DNA from: Porticoccaceae bacterium
Lineage (GTDB): Bacteria > Pseudomonadota > Gammaproteobacteria > Pseudomonadales > Porticoccaceae
DNA length: 64,000 nucleotides
Assembly (NCBI GenBank): GCA_024644595.1
Contig: JAHEHL010000009.1
Span: forward strand, 333,512 to 397,511
Reading direction: 5' to 3'
Position numbers and translations under genes: made by a program. The notes beneath the pieces are model-generated. The model worked only from the letters and a program-made list of their open reading frames with translations, was not told the DNA's origin and ran no database searches. Each line of letters opens with the position of its first letter. Within the stretch, counting starts at the first letter, position 1. This document shows, one piece after another, positions 48,031 through 58,338 of this stretch.

Positions 48031-49295
48031 TGAGCCAACCATCACCGGCCTGGTTTCAAATCGCCAATCCTGTTGCGCGCATCGCTAAAACAGTCACCAT
48101 TATCGGCGCCGGAATTGCCGGTTGCACTTTAGCAGCCGCCCTGAAAAAACGCGGCTACAACGTGACAGTGATCGACCGTCATGCCACAGCAGGCCAGGAA
48201 GCTTCAGGCAATGCTCAGGGCATTGTCTACCCGAAACTATCCCACCGCGACGACCTATTACCACGGATTAATCTCGCCGCTATTCATTTTGCCAGTCACT
48301 ATTACCAATCTTTTTGGAATAGCGGTCTCGGCAGCCAGTGCGGCGTGGTGGTGGTGCCTGAAAATCAAAAGATCAGGGATGACTGCATCCTGATCGGCGA
48401 GCGCTTTGTCGACCAACCGGGACTGGTCGAAGCGATTACAAGAGAGCATCTTGAAGCGTTGTCGGGCATCCCATTACACGCGGAGATTGCGCTGCATTTC
48501 CCGTCGTTGGGTTGGCTGCCCCCGGCACAAGTTTGCCAGCAACTGCTGCTAGACAATCAGATTCCACTGTTGCAAGCCGATGTTGCCGAACTCCAATACC
48601 GCGAGTCGGAAAATAGTTGGCAACTGCTGGATGATCAGCAGCAGACGGTTGCCATCAGCGAGACGTTGGTGATTGCCAATGCCTTTGACTGCAAACAGTT
48701 TATTCAGACGCGCTATCTGCCGCTACGCAAACTACGTGGCCAGATTACCCAGTTACCCGCAACAGCACAGAGCAGTAAGATCAAAAAGGTGATCTGCGGC
48801 GAGGGCTACATTACACCTGCAACCAATGGCAGCCATAGCTGTGGCGCCACCTATAACAAAGATCTGTTTACCACTGAACTACGCGAACAAGATCACCGCG
48901 CCAACATTGCACAGATGGCGGCAACTGATTCGGGACTTGCGGCGGCACTCGGCGAACCGGATCTGCAACAGTTAACCGGTCGTGCCAACTTCCGTTGCAC
49001 GACATCAGACTATCTGCCTATTTCGGGTCCCGTACCGGATATCCCCGCGATGCTGGAGGACTATGCAGCACTGCGTCGCGACGCTAAAACCGTCATCGAG
49101 ACTCCCGGCCGCTATCTGCCCAACCTGTTTGTGAACTGTGGCATGGGTTCCCGCGGGCTGAGCTATGCGCCGTTAACCGCAGAGCTGTTAGCTTGCCAGA
49201 TTGACAACCAGGCTCCACCTCTAGAACCGGTCCTGTGTCAGGCCATGCACCCGGTGCGCTTTTTAATTCGGGATCTTAAAAGAAATCGTATCTAA
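48030..49295 (+). CDS. Free-standing MnmC2-type FAD-dependent cmnm5(s2)U34 oxidoreductase
   Basis: 421-residue FAD protein matching the C-terminal oxidoreductase half of bifunctional MnmC, which turns cmnm5(s2)U34 into nm5(s2)U34 in tRNA. The dinucleotide-binding IIGAGIAGC is at residues 27-35 or so; ASGNAQGIVYPKLS and the C-terminal GMGSRGLSYAPLTAELLA motif are typical. The N-terminal methyltransferase (MnmC1/MnmD) half is missing, yet the short linker that joins the halves (SPAWFQ) is kept right after the start. The start ATG at 48030 overlaps the flavodoxin stop. The exact reaction here is inferred. Confidence 0.9.
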   Translation: MSQPSPAWFQIANPVARIAKTVTIIGAGIAGCTLAAALKKRGYNVTVIDRHATAGQEASGNAQGIVYPKLSHRDDLLPRINLAAIHFASHYYQSFWNSGLGSQCGVVVVPENQKIRDDCILIGERFVDQPGLVEAITREHLEALSGIPLHAEIALHFPSLGWLPPAQVCQQLLLDNQIPLLQADVAELQYRESENSWQLLDDQQQTVAISETLVIANAFDCKQFIQTRYLPLRKLRGQITQLPATAQSSKIKKVICGEGYITPATNGSHSCGATYNKDLFTTELREQDHRANIAQMAATDSGLAAALGEPDLQQLTGRANFRCTTSDYLPISGPVPDIPAMLEDYAALRRDAKTVIETPGRYLPNLFVNCGMGSRGLSYAPLTAELLACQIDNQAPPLEPVLCQAMHPVRFLIRDLKRNRI

Positions 49296-49408
49296 GTCGT
49301 CGGCATAGGCCAAGGTAACACTGTACTGGACATGAGTTGCAGGTGACTTATCATCCCTGACCCAGAGTCAGTCGTAGATACAAGACCACTTGTTGAGAAA
49401 ACAGAATC

Positions 49409-50263
49409 ATGAAATATATTGGAGCTCATGTCAGCGCGGCTGGCGGCATCGAAAATGCACCGATCAATGCGCACCAAATCGGCGCCACCGCGTTTGCCTT
49501 TTTTACCAAAAACCAGCGCCAATGGCAGGCCAAACCGCTGAGCGATGAGAGTATCGAAAAGTTTAAGCAAAACTGTGAACGGTATAATTTTTCGCCAGAT
49601 CAGATACTGCCCCATGACAGCTACCTGATTAACCTCGGCCACCCCGAGCATGAGGGTCTGGAAAAATCCCGCGCAGCGTTTATCGATGAAATGCAGCGCT
49701 GCGAGCAGCTGGGATTAAAATACCTGAACTTTCACCCCGGCAGTCATCTGCGAAAAATCTCTGAAGAGGCCTGTATCGCAAGCATTGCTGAATCAATCAA
49801 TATCGCTCTGGATGCTACCTGCGGCGTTACCGCAGTGATTGAAAATACCGCTGGTCAGGGCAGTAATCTCGGCTTTCGCTTTGAACAGCTGGCGGCGATG
49901 ATAGATGGTGTTGAAGATAAAAGCCGTGTCGGCGTCTGCTACGACACCTGTCATGCCTTTGCCGCTGGCTATGATATGCGCAGCACAGATGGCTGCGAAA
50001 AAGTCTTCGATGATTTTCAGCGTATTGTTGGCTTTGATTATCTCTGTGGAATGCATCTGAACGATTCACGTTCGGAGTACTCCAGCCGCGTTGACCGCCA
50101 CCACAGCTTGGGGTTGGGACATCTGGGCATGAATGTGTTTCAGTTTATTATGCAAGACTCACGCTTTGACGGCATTCCACTGGTTCTGGAAACCATCGAC
50201 CCCTCAATCTGGGCCGATGAAATCGATTTATTACGCAGCTTTCAGACCGCAGCCTCAAGCTGA
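49409..50263 (+). CDS. nfo: Deoxyribonuclease IV (endonuclease IV, AP endonuclease)
   Basis: Zinc-dependent AP endonuclease that cuts at abasic sites in base-excision repair. 284 residues. The signatures [59 protein letters not shown] and GHLGMN supply the His/Glu/Asp trinuclear zinc site. It is separated from the mnmC2 gene by 113 bp and is convergent with hemY. With mutY it makes two oxidative-damage repair genes in the window. Confidence 0.97.
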   Translation: MKYIGAHVSAAGGIENAPINAHQIGATAFAFFTKNQRQWQAKPLSDESIEKFKQNCERYNFSPDQILPHDSYLINLGHPEHEGLEKSRAAFIDEMQRCEQLGLKYLNFHPGSHLRKISEEACIASIAESINIALDATCGVTAVIENTAGQGSNLGFRFEQLAAMIDGVEDKSRVGVCYDTCHAFAAGYDMRSTDGCEKVFDDFQRIVGFDYLCGMHLNDSRSEYSSRVDRHHSLGLGHLGMNVFQFIMQDSRFDGIPLVLETIDPSIWADEIDLLRSFQTAASS

Positions 50264-50300
50264 TCGCGCCCATCAGCCCTGTCAGCGAGCCGCGCTGAAG

Positions 50301-51503
50301 CTACTCCGCCAGCAGGATAGAAAGCCCCAAGCGGTAAGCCTCTGCGCTGGCGCGTTGATCGCCCATGTGCTCCAGCACCGCAGCCAGGCGAGAATAGCCC
50401 TGTGCCGAGGGACGCAGCGCAATCGCGGCGCTCAGATAATCTTTGGCTTTGCCCCAGAACTGTAAGCGCTGACAGATTCTTCCGAGGGTCAGCAACAGGT
50501 CAACATCATCGCGATGTCGCAGCAGCCACTTCTCGGCAACCATCAACTGTTTTTCTGGGCTGGTTGATTCAAGCTCACCAAACTGTTCCACCAACTGTCG
50601 GTGCCACTGTTTATTCAGAGTTTTGATCAACAGCATCTGCTGTCGATCAAACAACTTCAATCTGCCCAGAGCTGCACCATAGCCGGCAATAATCTCGGGA
50701 TCACGATGCAGTCTTTTCGGCATCTGATGCCAGACGTTCTCCAGATCTGCCCTTCGCTGGTTAATTAAACTCTCGGGACAGGCGGTAAACTGGTCGAACA
50801 AATTGCAGTAGACATCCTGCTCCAGACTGGCCATATCCTGCTCACTGATCGCCTTGTAGTGCTTCAGATCGCGAAGTAACTTTTGCAGAGTCGCCCAGTC
50901 CTCCGCCAGATAATAGGCGTCGGCCAACAGTCTCAATAGCGCGCCGTCGCGAGGATTTGTGGCATAGATGGATTGCAGAATTTGCACTGCGTCAGCAGGT
51001 TTCTCTTCAAGCAGACAGAGTTCCGCAAGCGCCTTGTCGGCAATAAAACTGCTGTTCGGATAGCTGAGTTTCAAGCGCTCAAGAATCTGCCGCGCCTGGT
51101 CAAACTGCTCGTTATCGGCAGCGGCTCTGGCCGCAAAGACCAAATTGACCACAGGCATCGTCGATCTATCAGCGGATTGCAACAACCGTTTTGTCGCCTC
51201 CTGCCACTCATCACTGGCAAACAGCAACAGTCCTGCGGCAGTCTGATTGGTCCTGCGTGTGTTACGCCGATTATTCCACCAGGCGATGAACCCGCCAGCC
51301 CCAACAATCCAGCGCCAGCTCAGCAATAGCCAAAATAGCAGCGCGGTGGCCAAAATATACAGCAAGAGCCCGGTCCAGGCGCTCATCTCAATGGTTGTGT
51401 CGGCAGCGCTAATGAGAATATAGCCACTTCCAAACTGCAAAATCCACACCATGGCGGCACCGGCCAGCAGCGCCAACACGAATAACAATAGCGGTTTTCT
51501 CAC
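50301..51503 (-). CDS. hemY: HemY heme-biosynthesis-associated protein
   Basis: Inner-membrane protein of 400 residues with two N-terminal membrane helices (about 4-22 and 43-62) and a cytoplasmic, TPR-rich C-terminus (repeats such as QARQILERLKLSYPNSSFIADKALAELCLLEE and YLSAAIALRPSAQGYSRLAAVLEHMG). The family is cotranscribed with hemCD-hemX in proteobacteria; its role in heme synthesis is not settled and it is not protoporphyrinogen oxidase. It overlaps hemX by 4 bp and ends the hem operon. Confidence 0.94.
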   Translation of the reverse strand: MRKPLLLFVLALLAGAAMVWILQFGSGYILISAADTTIEMSAWTGLLLYILATALLFWLLLSWRWIVGAGGFIAWWNNRRNTRRTNQTAAGLLLFASDEWQEATKRLLQSADRSTMPVVNLVFAARAAADNEQFDQARQILERLKLSYPNSSFIADKALAELCLLEEKPADAVQILQSIYATNPRDGALLRLLADAYYLAEDWATLQKLLRDLKHYKAISEQDMASLEQDVYCNLFDQFTACPESLINQRRADLENVWHQMPKRLHRDPEIIAGYGAALGRLKLFDRQQMLLIKTLNKQWHRQLVEQFGELESTSPEKQLMVAEKWLLRHRDDVDLLLTLGRICQRLQFWGKAKDYLSAAIALRPSAQGYSRLAAVLEHMGDQRASAEAYRLGLSILLAE

Positions 51504-52705
51504 TTCGCCGGCTCCTCATCAGCGCCACCGGCCTGAATCGCATCCTGAATAGCATTATACGAAGCGGAAAGATCCGGCAATTGCTGACTGATCATCACGT
51601 CACTCAGAGTCTGCAGGCGCGACAATAGCACCTCGGACTCGCTATTTAACGGGAAATAGCTGTGCACAAGTTTCGCGGCCTGCTGCAAACTGCTGCGATA
51701 GATCGACTGCTGTTCACTCAGTAATGCACTCTGCGCCTGTTGTAGCAACAGACTGATGTTTTGTCGCACTATGGCCTGCTCCGCGCCGGTCAGCAGCGGC
51801 TCAATCGGCTGCTGGCGCTTCTGCACAACAACAAGATTGGCGAGCTTCTCGCTTAAACGGGCCAGGGTTTGAGTTATCCATGCCACCTTTGGCTCGAACG
51901 AATTCACCTCTTTACTTGCGTCTGTAGCGGCCTCTTGTTCGACGCGCGGCTCTAACACTGTAAGCGTTTCAAGCGTCGAAGAAATCGCCTGTAACTCAAG
52001 ATAGATTCCCTCGCGATCAACTTTTTTGGCCATACGCAGAGCAGCGATGTCCACCGCCAGCGCATTTCGTACAGCAGCCAGATCTGGATCGTTGAGCTGC
52101 ACAAAGATGGCGTCGACATTTTGCAGAATCGCCAGAGGAATTTCGCTACTGCGCTCAACTTGCAAACGCTGGCTGGCAAGGCGCACAAGATACAGTGCCT
52201 CATTTAGCAACCAGTCTCCCTGATTGGCGCTGCCCAGAGTTTGTATCTGCTGTGCTTGACGATTGGTCATCAGACGCAGTGAATAGAGCTGGTCCTGCAG
52301 GTCATTGATAATCTGCAGCTGCTGTTGGGCACTACGAAGGTTCAGCTGCTGCTGTTGCGCCAGCTCAGCATTAAGGTCACCGAGGCTGGCTTGAAAGGTT
52401 TGATTTAATCCCTCACGCTGCTGCCACTGCGTCCAGGCCAACCAGCAGGCACCCGCCAGTGCTGCCAACAGCAGCACCATAAAAACCTTTAACAATAAGC
52501 TCGAAGACTTTGCCATGGGCTTCCCGGCAGACGATGCATCAGTTTTTGGTGATGGTTTTTTCGCGCTGTCAGCAGCGGCTTTTTGCGACGCAGGCGGCTG
52601 GCGCGTCGAGGCTGTTACTTGCTCCGCGCCGTCGCCCTCAACAGCTGTTGATGAATTGGATTTAACCTGTTTTTTTGGCAGCTGTGTTTTTTTATCCGTC
52701 ACCAT
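51500..52705 (-). CDS. hemX: HemX-type membrane protein
   Basis: 401-residue protein with a long acidic/lysine N-terminal tail (about 70 residues), one membrane helix at about 74-92 (VFMVLLLAALAGACWLAW) and a periplasmic coiled coil (AELAQQQQLNLRSAQQQLQIINDLQDQLYSLR). It is often annotated as uroporphyrinogen-III methyltransferase, but no SAM-binding motif is visible, so I do not assign that activity. It lies between hemD and hemY; the gap to hemD is 99 bp. Confidence 0.93.
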   Translation of the reverse strand: MVTDKKTQLPKKQVKSNSSTAVEGDGAEQVTASTRQPPASQKAAADSAKKPSPKTDASSAGKPMAKSSSLLLKVFMVLLLAALAGACWLAWTQWQQREGLNQTFQASLGDLNAELAQQQQLNLRSAQQQLQIINDLQDQLYSLRLMTNRQAQQIQTLGSANQGDWLLNEALYLVRLASQRLQVERSSEIPLAILQNVDAIFVQLNDPDLAAVRNALAVDIAALRMAKKVDREGIYLELQAISSTLETLTVLEPRVEQEAATDASKEVNSFEPKVAWITQTLARLSEKLANLVVVQKRQQPIEPLLTGAEQAIVRQNISLLLQQAQSALLSEQQSIYRSSLQQAAKLVHSYFPLNSESEVLLSRLQTLSDVMISQQLPDLSASYNAIQDAIQAGGADEEPAK

Positions 52706-52804
52706 TCTTCCTCTTTCACCTGACTCTTAAAATATGGAGCAATGTTTACTATAGGCGCAATGTAACCCAGAGGGTCGCCCGCGAATGATGTTTGCCGCGA
52801 CGGC

Positions 52805-53593
52805 CTAAATAGCCTTTTCCACCGCAGCCAGCATCGATTCAGGCAGGGCATTTTCAGCGCTGACAATATTCTGATAACCCAGGTCACGGGCAATCGCCGC
52901 CACTCGCTCGCTGGGCACTACCAGCGCGACAGCTACAGCGAGCTCAACAGGCAATGGGCCCATTGCCTGCAGCAACTCTCCGCTATGGGCAACCAGACAG
53001 TCACTTTGCAACAACTGATGACGCGCTTTCAACACCTGCTGCTGAATAATCTCGCGGCGGTAAAGTTCGCAGTAATCGACTCTTGCGCCGCGCTCGCTTA
53101 ACGTCTGACCGAGAATTTCACGTCCCCCGCAGCCACGAAAAATAATCACTCGCTGATCACTGAGATCTTCAAGCTGCGGCAGCGCCAATAATGCCTCACT
53201 ATTTTGTCGTCCATTCGGCGCACGCGCGACAATATTTTCCGCCGCCAGAATCTCAGCGCTGTGTTGGCCAATGGCAAAAAATTCCACGCCCACCGGAAGC
53301 ATCGGCCAATAGCGATCAAACCATTCCAAGGCTAGCTCGGCAGCATTGCCGCTGACCACAATAGCCTTATGGAAATTATCCAACTCGAGGATCAGATTTC
53401 TAATCGCCTGGCTTTCAGCGGCTTTATTGTCACTAATTGGCTCAATCGCCATAACTGGTGTGTGAGTGACCTTGGCTCCATTTTTTTCAAGCAGGGCAAT
53501 AAACCGATCAGCCTCGCGCTCGGGTCTCACCACGAGAACCCGCTTTGCCGTTAAAGGGCTGCGCTGAGCATCTGAGTCGTGGGACTGCACCAT
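52805..53593 (-). CDS. hemD: Uroporphyrinogen-III synthase
   Basis: Closes hydroxymethylbilane to uroporphyrinogen III, inverting ring D. 262 residues in two similar alpha-beta domains, as usual; sequence conservation is low in this family. Recognisable parts are LVVRPEREADRF near the N-terminus, VVSGNAAELALEWFDRYW, FRGCGGREILGQTLSERGARVDYCELYRR and VVPSERVAAIARDLG. It overlaps hemC by 1 bp and has no gap in the hemC-hemD order. Confidence 0.95.
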   Translation of the reverse strand: MVQSHDSDAQRSPLTAKRVLVVRPEREADRFIALLEKNGAKVTHTPVMAIEPISDNKAAESQAIRNLILELDNFHKAIVVSGNAAELALEWFDRYWPMLPVGVEFFAIGQHSAEILAAENIVARAPNGRQNSEALLALPQLEDLSDQRVIIFRGCGGREILGQTLSERGARVDYCELYRREIIQQQVLKARHQLLQSDCLVAHSGELLQAMGPLPVELAVAVALVVPSERVAAIARDLGYQNIVSAENALPESMLAAVEKAI

Positions 53594-54528
53594 TAGTCGG
53601 CCCCGTATACCTCGGCGAGAATCTCACCGGCTCCGGCTGCCAGCAGGCGTTCGGCCAGCTCAATCCCCAACTGCTCTGCCTGACGCGCCGGCGCTGACAA
53701 CTGATCTTGCAGAATCCGTGAACCATCAATACTGCCCACCAACCCTCGCAGTGACACGGAACCTTCATCCTCGCTCAGTTCTGCGAAACAGGCAATCGGC
53801 ACCTGACAGCCACCCTGCAACCGCCTGTTAAGGGCTCTTTCGGCGGTAACGCAGATACCTGTCTGGCTGTGTTCCAAAGGTTTTAGCAGATCAATGGTAG
53901 CCTGGTCGTCGACGCGACATTCAATGCCCACCGCACCCTGACCGCCAGCGGGCAGACAGAGCTCTGCAGGCAGCCGCGAGGCGATTCGCTGTTCCATTTC
54001 AAGTCTGATCAATCCTGCACTGGCCAACACGATCGCGTCGTACTCACCCGCATCAAGCTTGGCCAGGCGAGTATTGACATTACCGCGCAGATCGCGGATT
54101 TGTAATTGTGGATAGCGGGCTCGAATCTGGCACTGGCGACGCAAGCTGGAGGTTCCCACTACCGCGCCGACCGGCAGCTGTGAGAGCTCGGTGTAGCGGT
54201 TAGAGACAAACGCATCGAGGGGGTCTTCACGTTCACAGATAACCGTCAGGCCCAACCCTGGGGGAAATTCCATCGGCACATCTTTCATCGAGTGCACGGC
54301 GATATCGGCGCGATCCTCTAGCATCGCTAATTCGAGTTCCTTGACGAACAGACCTTTGCCCCCCACTTTAGCCAGTGGGGTATCCAGCAAGATATCGCCG
54401 CGGGTTGTCATAGCGACCAACTGCACATCGAGTTGCGGATGATTTTCCAATAATCGGGCTTTAACAAATTCGGCTTGCCAGAGTGCTAGCGGGCTCTTGC
54501 GCGTTGCAATTCGGATCGTTTGAGACAC
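53593..54528 (-). CDS. hemC: Hydroxymethylbilane synthase (porphobilinogen deaminase)
   Basis: Polymerises four porphobilinogens into hydroxymethylbilane. 311 residues. The cofactor-binding Cys241 is in [10 protein letters not shown], and the active-site Asp in HSMKDVP at about 80-85. The N-terminal [28 protein letters not shown] and [12 protein letters not shown] are typical. It starts the hem operon 85 bp downstream of algR, as in Pseudomonas. Confidence 0.98.
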   Translation of the reverse strand: MSQTIRIATRKSPLALWQAEFVKARLLENHPQLDVQLVAMTTRGDILLDTPLAKVGGKGLFVKELELAMLEDRADIAVHSMKDVPMEFPPGLGLTVICEREDPLDAFVSNRYTELSQLPVGAVVGTSSLRRQCQIRARYPQLQIRDLRGNVNTRLAKLDAGEYDAIVLASAGLIRLEMEQRIASRLPAELCLPAGGQGAVGIECRVDDQATIDLLKPLEHSQTGICVTAERALNRRLQGGCQVPIACFAELSEDEGSVSLRGLVGSIDGSRILQDQLSAPARQAEQLGIELAERLLAAGAGEILAEVYGAD

Positions 54529-54613
54529 GTCTTTTCCATTGCGTTAATAAATAAGGCTGCCATTATCGACGATTTGGCCGCGCTTGGGCAGTTCTAATCA
54601 CCGGAAATTAGCG

Positions 54614-55333
54614 CTAAAGCTTTGGCAGCAGACGCCGTAGCCTGGGCTCGAGGCGACGACTAACCAGCGGCTCCTCATCAATATCGCGCAGTTTCACCGA
54701 TAGGTGACCCTCGTAATAGCCGACCCCTGCGATGGCATCGCGGGCAACCAGTGCGCCGCGATGAATACGCACGAACAGATGAGAGAACTCCTTTTCAATT
54801 TCTTTCAATGTAGTGGCGAGCACCGACTGACCCTCGGGAGTGTGGGCGACAACATATTTCTGCTCAGCCTGAAGCAGCCGAATCTGCTCTACCGGCACTA
54901 ACTTATAGCCGCGATGTGTTTTGCTGCACAGATAACGTCGGTTAGTGACTCCCGGATCGCTCAGTTGCGCACGAGTTGGCTGGGTCGCCCGCCGCAGGGC
55001 AATATCCAGCTCCTCTTCCTTGATCGGCTTAAGCAGATAGGCAAAGGCGCGAACATCAAAGGCTCGCAGAGCAAAATCGTCATAGGCGGTGCAAAAAATT
55101 ACCACCGGTGGCGGCACCATCCGGGCAATTTTTTCAGTCGCCTCAAGGCCATCCATCTCCGGCATACAGACATCCATCAACACAACGTCCGGTAGCGAGC
55201 GGTGAGCCATCTGCACCGCTTCAACACCATTTTTGGCTTCCCCTATTACCTGCACATCGGTTCTCTTCTCGAGAATACGCTGCAGGCGAAGACGCGCCAG
55301 TGATTCATCATCCGCGATCAGTACCTTGATCAT
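54614..55333 (-). CDS. algR: LytTR-family response regulator (AlgR-like)
   Basis: Two-component regulator of 239 residues: receiver domain (about 1-115) with Asp8, Asp9 and phospho-acceptor Asp54 in VLMDVCMPEMDG, and the KP pair near 102-103 (YLLKPIKEEEL). A LytTR DNA-binding domain lies at about 140-239 (VEQIRLLQAEQKYVVAHTPEG ... FVRIHRGALVARDAI). By position beside hemC and argH it is the AlgR orthologue; its targets are not known. It follows the histidine kinase by 2 bp. Confidence 0.93.
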   Translation of the reverse strand: MIKVLIADDESLARLRLQRILEKRTDVQVIGEAKNGVEAVQMAHRSLPDVVLMDVCMPEMDGLEATEKIARMVPPPVVIFCTAYDDFALRAFDVRAFAYLLKPIKEEELDIALRRATQPTRAQLSDPGVTNRRYLCSKTHRGYKLVPVEQIRLLQAEQKYVVAHTPEGQSVLATTLKEIEKEFSHLFVRIHRGALVARDAIAGVGYYEGHLSVKLRDIDEEPLVSRRLEPRLRRLLPKL

Positions 55334-55335
55334 TA

Positions 55336-56409
55336 TTAACCCTCCAGTGGTTTGAATCGAATCCTCGTGTGGTAGTGGTTATAAATTATCGCCTCGTCCA
55401 ACTCAGCGAAACCATAAAAGAAAGTGTCGAGTCGAGAGCGCAAATTATCCAGCGCCATCTTATGACCCGAAGTCAGGGAAAGGCTCTTGGCCTGCAGACT
55501 CTCGGGCAGTGTGTTAACCAAATCGATCGTTACCCAGCCTTTTCTCGACGTCCCTTTTTCGCGATCGATCACCAGATACAACGCACCTCCGCGAGCGCAG
55601 GGCTGGATACCATGAAACACCGCATTTTCAATCAACGGCTGCAAGATAAGTGCCGGCACACGAATTGGTTTGAGATCGACACTGCTATCCCAGCTGTATT
55701 CAAGGCGGTTGCCGAGCCGCATTTTCTCAATTTCAAGATAACGCTGACAGGCTTCGACTTCTTCATGCAGGCTGACATCCGTCCTGTTTTGCAACGCATA
55801 GCGAAATAGATCCGAGAGATTTTCCACGGTCTTCTCGGCCCGGTCGGCGTCCAGGCGAATCAGGGTCGCGAGACTGTTCATACTGTTGAACAAAAAATGA
55901 GGTCTAATTTTGGCCTGCAGCGACTGCAGCCGCGCTTCAAGCGCAGCACTCCGCTGCTGGTGCAGACGCTGCTGCAAATAATAGAGTCGCAGAATAACGC
56001 CGGCGGGAATTGCAGCGATCAATACCGTATTGAGAATAGAGAAAAGATTTGCACGCCACACTCCCAGAGACGAATAGTGCTGCCACAGATCGGCAACCAC
56101 TGCACAGAGTGCCGCAGCAAGTAACACCAATAGATAGTTGATCAGCGCCACAAGCGACAAGGGCTGATTGGCCAGATAGTCGCGCACGCGACATAACATC
56201 AGCGCACTGAGCAGCGCAGTCCAGAATATCAGCAGACCGGCTTTACCGAGCCAGACAAAATCAAAGTCGGCAACACCGCTGTGAACCAGCGTCAGCAGCA
56301 ACGCGAGAAGCGCAGCCATTACAAATAGACCCAGCAAACCCTGACCATGACAGAGGTTGGGAATAAAATAATCGCTTTTTTGAGCGTGTTTTTCTCCTGA
56401 ATCACTCAT
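55336..56409 (-). CDS. algZ: LytS/AlgZ-type membrane histidine kinase
   Basis: Sensor kinase of 357 residues with about four membrane helices (residues 25-140), then a His_kinase domain. The phospho-acceptor His171 is in RPHFLFNSMNSLATLIRL, and the ATPase part carries LQPLIENAVFHGI. This is the unusual kinase type paired with LytTR regulators. It is divergent from argH across a 70-bp gap and is transcribed ahead of algR. The signal is unknown. Confidence 0.92.
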   Translation of the reverse strand: MSDSGEKHAQKSDYFIPNLCHGQGLLGLFVMAALLALLLTLVHSGVADFDFVWLGKAGLLIFWTALLSALMLCRVRDYLANQPLSLVALINYLLVLLAAALCAVVADLWQHYSSLGVWRANLFSILNTVLIAAIPAGVILRLYYLQQRLHQQRSAALEARLQSLQAKIRPHFLFNSMNSLATLIRLDADRAEKTVENLSDLFRYALQNRTDVSLHEEVEACQRYLEIEKMRLGNRLEYSWDSSVDLKPIRVPALILQPLIENAVFHGIQPCARGGALYLVIDREKGTSRKGWVTIDLVNTLPESLQAKSLSLTSGHKMALDNLRSRLDTFFYGFAELDEAIIYNHYHTRIRFKPLEG

Positions 56410-56479
56410 TCGAGTTATTGCTCATCCCTGTGATTAGCTATAATCCTAGCCGCGATATAACTACTGAGCAAACAAGTCG

Positions 56480-57919
56480 ATGAGTAAACTCGAGAACAGC
56501 AGCAATAAACCAACGCCGAACCAACAACCCGATCAGCTGACCAATCAAGCGTGGGGCGGGCGATTTAGTGAAGCGGTGGATGAGTTCGTCGCCCGCTTTA
56601 CCGCCTCTGTCAATTTTGATCAACGCCTCTATCGTCAGGATATTCAGGGCTCCATCGCCCATGCCAGAATGCTCTGTGAAGCGTCTGTTCTGACCGCTGA
56701 TGAACGCGATCAAATTATCGCCGGCCTTGCTGATATTGCTGCGCAGATTGAATCCGGTGAATTTGCCTGGTCGGTGGCGCTGGAAGATGTGCATATGAAT
56801 ATCGAGGCCGCACTCACCGACAAGATCGGTATTGTCGGCAAAAAACTGCATACTGGCCGCTCGCGCAACGATCAGGTGGCGACCGATATTCGCCTCTGGC
56901 TGCGTGATCAAATCGACGAAATTACGCCTGTTTTAACTCGCCTGCAAAGTGGTCTGATTGAACTTGCCGAGCGCGAGTCGGCGACCATTATGCCCGGCTT
57001 TACCCATCTGCAAACTGCACAGCCGGTGACCTTTGGCCACCATCTGCTGGCCTGGAACGAGATGCTAGAGCGTGACTACAGTCGCCTGCAGGACTGTCGC
57101 AAACGCCTCAACCAGTGCCCCCTCGGCGCCGCAGCACTGGCCGGAACCACTTACCCAATCGACCGCCACTTCACTGCTCAGGCGCTGGCTTTTGACAAAC
57201 CCACAGAGAACTCGCTCGACTCGGTGAGTGATCGCGACTTTGCCATCGAGTTCTGCGCATTCGCCAGCATGCTGATGACCCACCTGTCACGCATGTCCGA
57301 GGAGCTGGTGCTATGGACCTCGGCTCAGTTTCAGTTTATCAATCTGCCGGATCGCTTCTGCACTGGCTCATCGATTATGCCGCAGAAGAAAAATCCTGAT
57401 GTACCCGAGCTGGTGCGCGGCAAAACTGGCCGCGTTAACGGTCACCTGATCGCCCTGTTGACGCTAATGAAGAGTCAGCCACTGGCCTACAACAAGGACA
57501 ATCAAGAAGATAAAGAACCGTTGTTCGATACCGTAGACACCGTGCGCGACTGCCTGCGGGCCTTTGCCGATATGATTCCGGCTATCGAATCGCGCAAAGA
57601 CATGATGCTTGAAGCGGCGCGACGCGGCTTTTCAACGGCGACTGACTTGGCGGATTATCTGGTCCGTAAAGGCATTGCTTTCCGCGACTCCCACGAAATT
57701 GTTGGCAAGTCAGTGGCCTATGGTCTGGCCGAGAACAAAGATCTTTCCGAGATGACGCTGCAGGAACTGCAACAGTTTTCCAGCGAAATTGGGGAGGATG
57801 TATTTGAGGTGCTGACCCTGGAGGGTTCGGTCGCGGCGCGAGATCATCTCGGCGGCACAGCCCCGTCACAGGTTCGGGCTGCGGCAAAGCGCGCAGCGGC
57901 GCTTATTGACGAGCGGTAA
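56480..57919 (+). CDS. argH: Argininosuccinate lyase
   Basis: Releases arginine and fumarate from argininosuccinate, the last step of arginine synthesis. 479 residues. The lyase signature [16 protein letters not shown], with the catalytic Ser at 297/298, and [32 protein letters not shown] and [12 protein letters not shown] are intact. The first 25 residues (Ser/Asn/Gln-rich) extend beyond the core family. It diverges from algZ and converges on cyaY, 16 bp apart. Confidence 0.98.
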   Translation: MSKLENSSNKPTPNQQPDQLTNQAWGGRFSEAVDEFVARFTASVNFDQRLYRQDIQGSIAHARMLCEASVLTADERDQIIAGLADIAAQIESGEFAWSVALEDVHMNIEAALTDKIGIVGKKLHTGRSRNDQVATDIRLWLRDQIDEITPVLTRLQSGLIELAERESATIMPGFTHLQTAQPVTFGHHLLAWNEMLERDYSRLQDCRKRLNQCPLGAAALAGTTYPIDRHFTAQALAFDKPTENSLDSVSDRDFAIEFCAFASMLMTHLSRMSEELVLWTSAQFQFINLPDRFCTGSSIMPQKKNPDVPELVRGKTGRVNGHLIALLTLMKSQPLAYNKDNQEDKEPLFDTVDTVRDCLRAFADMIPAIESRKDMMLEAARRGFSTATDLADYLVRKGIAFRDSHEIVGKSVAYGLAENKDLSEMTLQELQQFSSEIGEDVFEVLTLEGSVAARDHLGGTAPSQVRAAAKRAAALIDER

Positions 57920-57935
57920 GCAGCGCTAGAGAAGG

Positions 57936-58256
57936 TTAAAAATTAAAGCTCACTGTTTCTCCTGACTGGGCGGCGCAGGCTTCACTGAGCATAGTGCCAA
58001 GCAACTCATTGTTAACCGTGTTGCGCCACTCGCCCTGCTCAAGCTTGAAGTGAAAACCTCCGGATTTTGCTGCCAGCCAAATCTCACCGGTAGCGGGCTG
58101 TCGAGAGAGAATAATTTGCGATCCGTTGTTCTCGCAGGTAATCGTCAGCATACCGGCACTGTTTTCATAGTCGATATCGGCACCGCTGTCATCAATGCTC
58201 TCCTCGATGGAAAACATCAGCTCATCGACCAACTGGTTGTACTCTGCTTCATTCAT
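57936..58256 (-). CDS. cyaY: Frataxin-like protein CyaY
   Basis: Iron-binding regulator of iron-sulfur cluster assembly. 106 residues. The acidic first helix (MNEAEYNQLVDELMFSIEESIDDSG) and the central sheet with SGGFHFKLEQGEWRNT are typical; the acidic residues of helix 1 bind iron. It is convergent with argH and divergent from lptM, the common gammaproteobacterial setting. Confidence 0.95.
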   Translation of the reverse strand: MNEAEYNQLVDELMFSIEESIDDSGADIDYENSAGMLTITCENNGSQIILSRQPATGEIWLAAKSGGFHFKLEQGEWRNTVNNELLGTMLSEACAAQSGETVSFNF

Positions 58257-58308
58257 TGTCTATCGTGTCCACTGGGGGTGAGCGATTGGCCTCACGCCGT
58301 ATAATTGT

Positions 58309-58338
58309 TTGAGTGTGGTCTACCACTGCCGCTATACT
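58309..58338 (+). promoter_or_regulatory. Candidate promoter of lptM-lysA-dapF with a dyad in the spacer
   Basis: TTGAGT at 58309-58314 and TATACT at 58333-58338 with an 18-bp spacer. The spacer holds the dyad GTGGT-CT-ACCAC (58315-58326), placed where a bound repressor would block polymerase. No regulator can be named. Confidence 0.45.
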
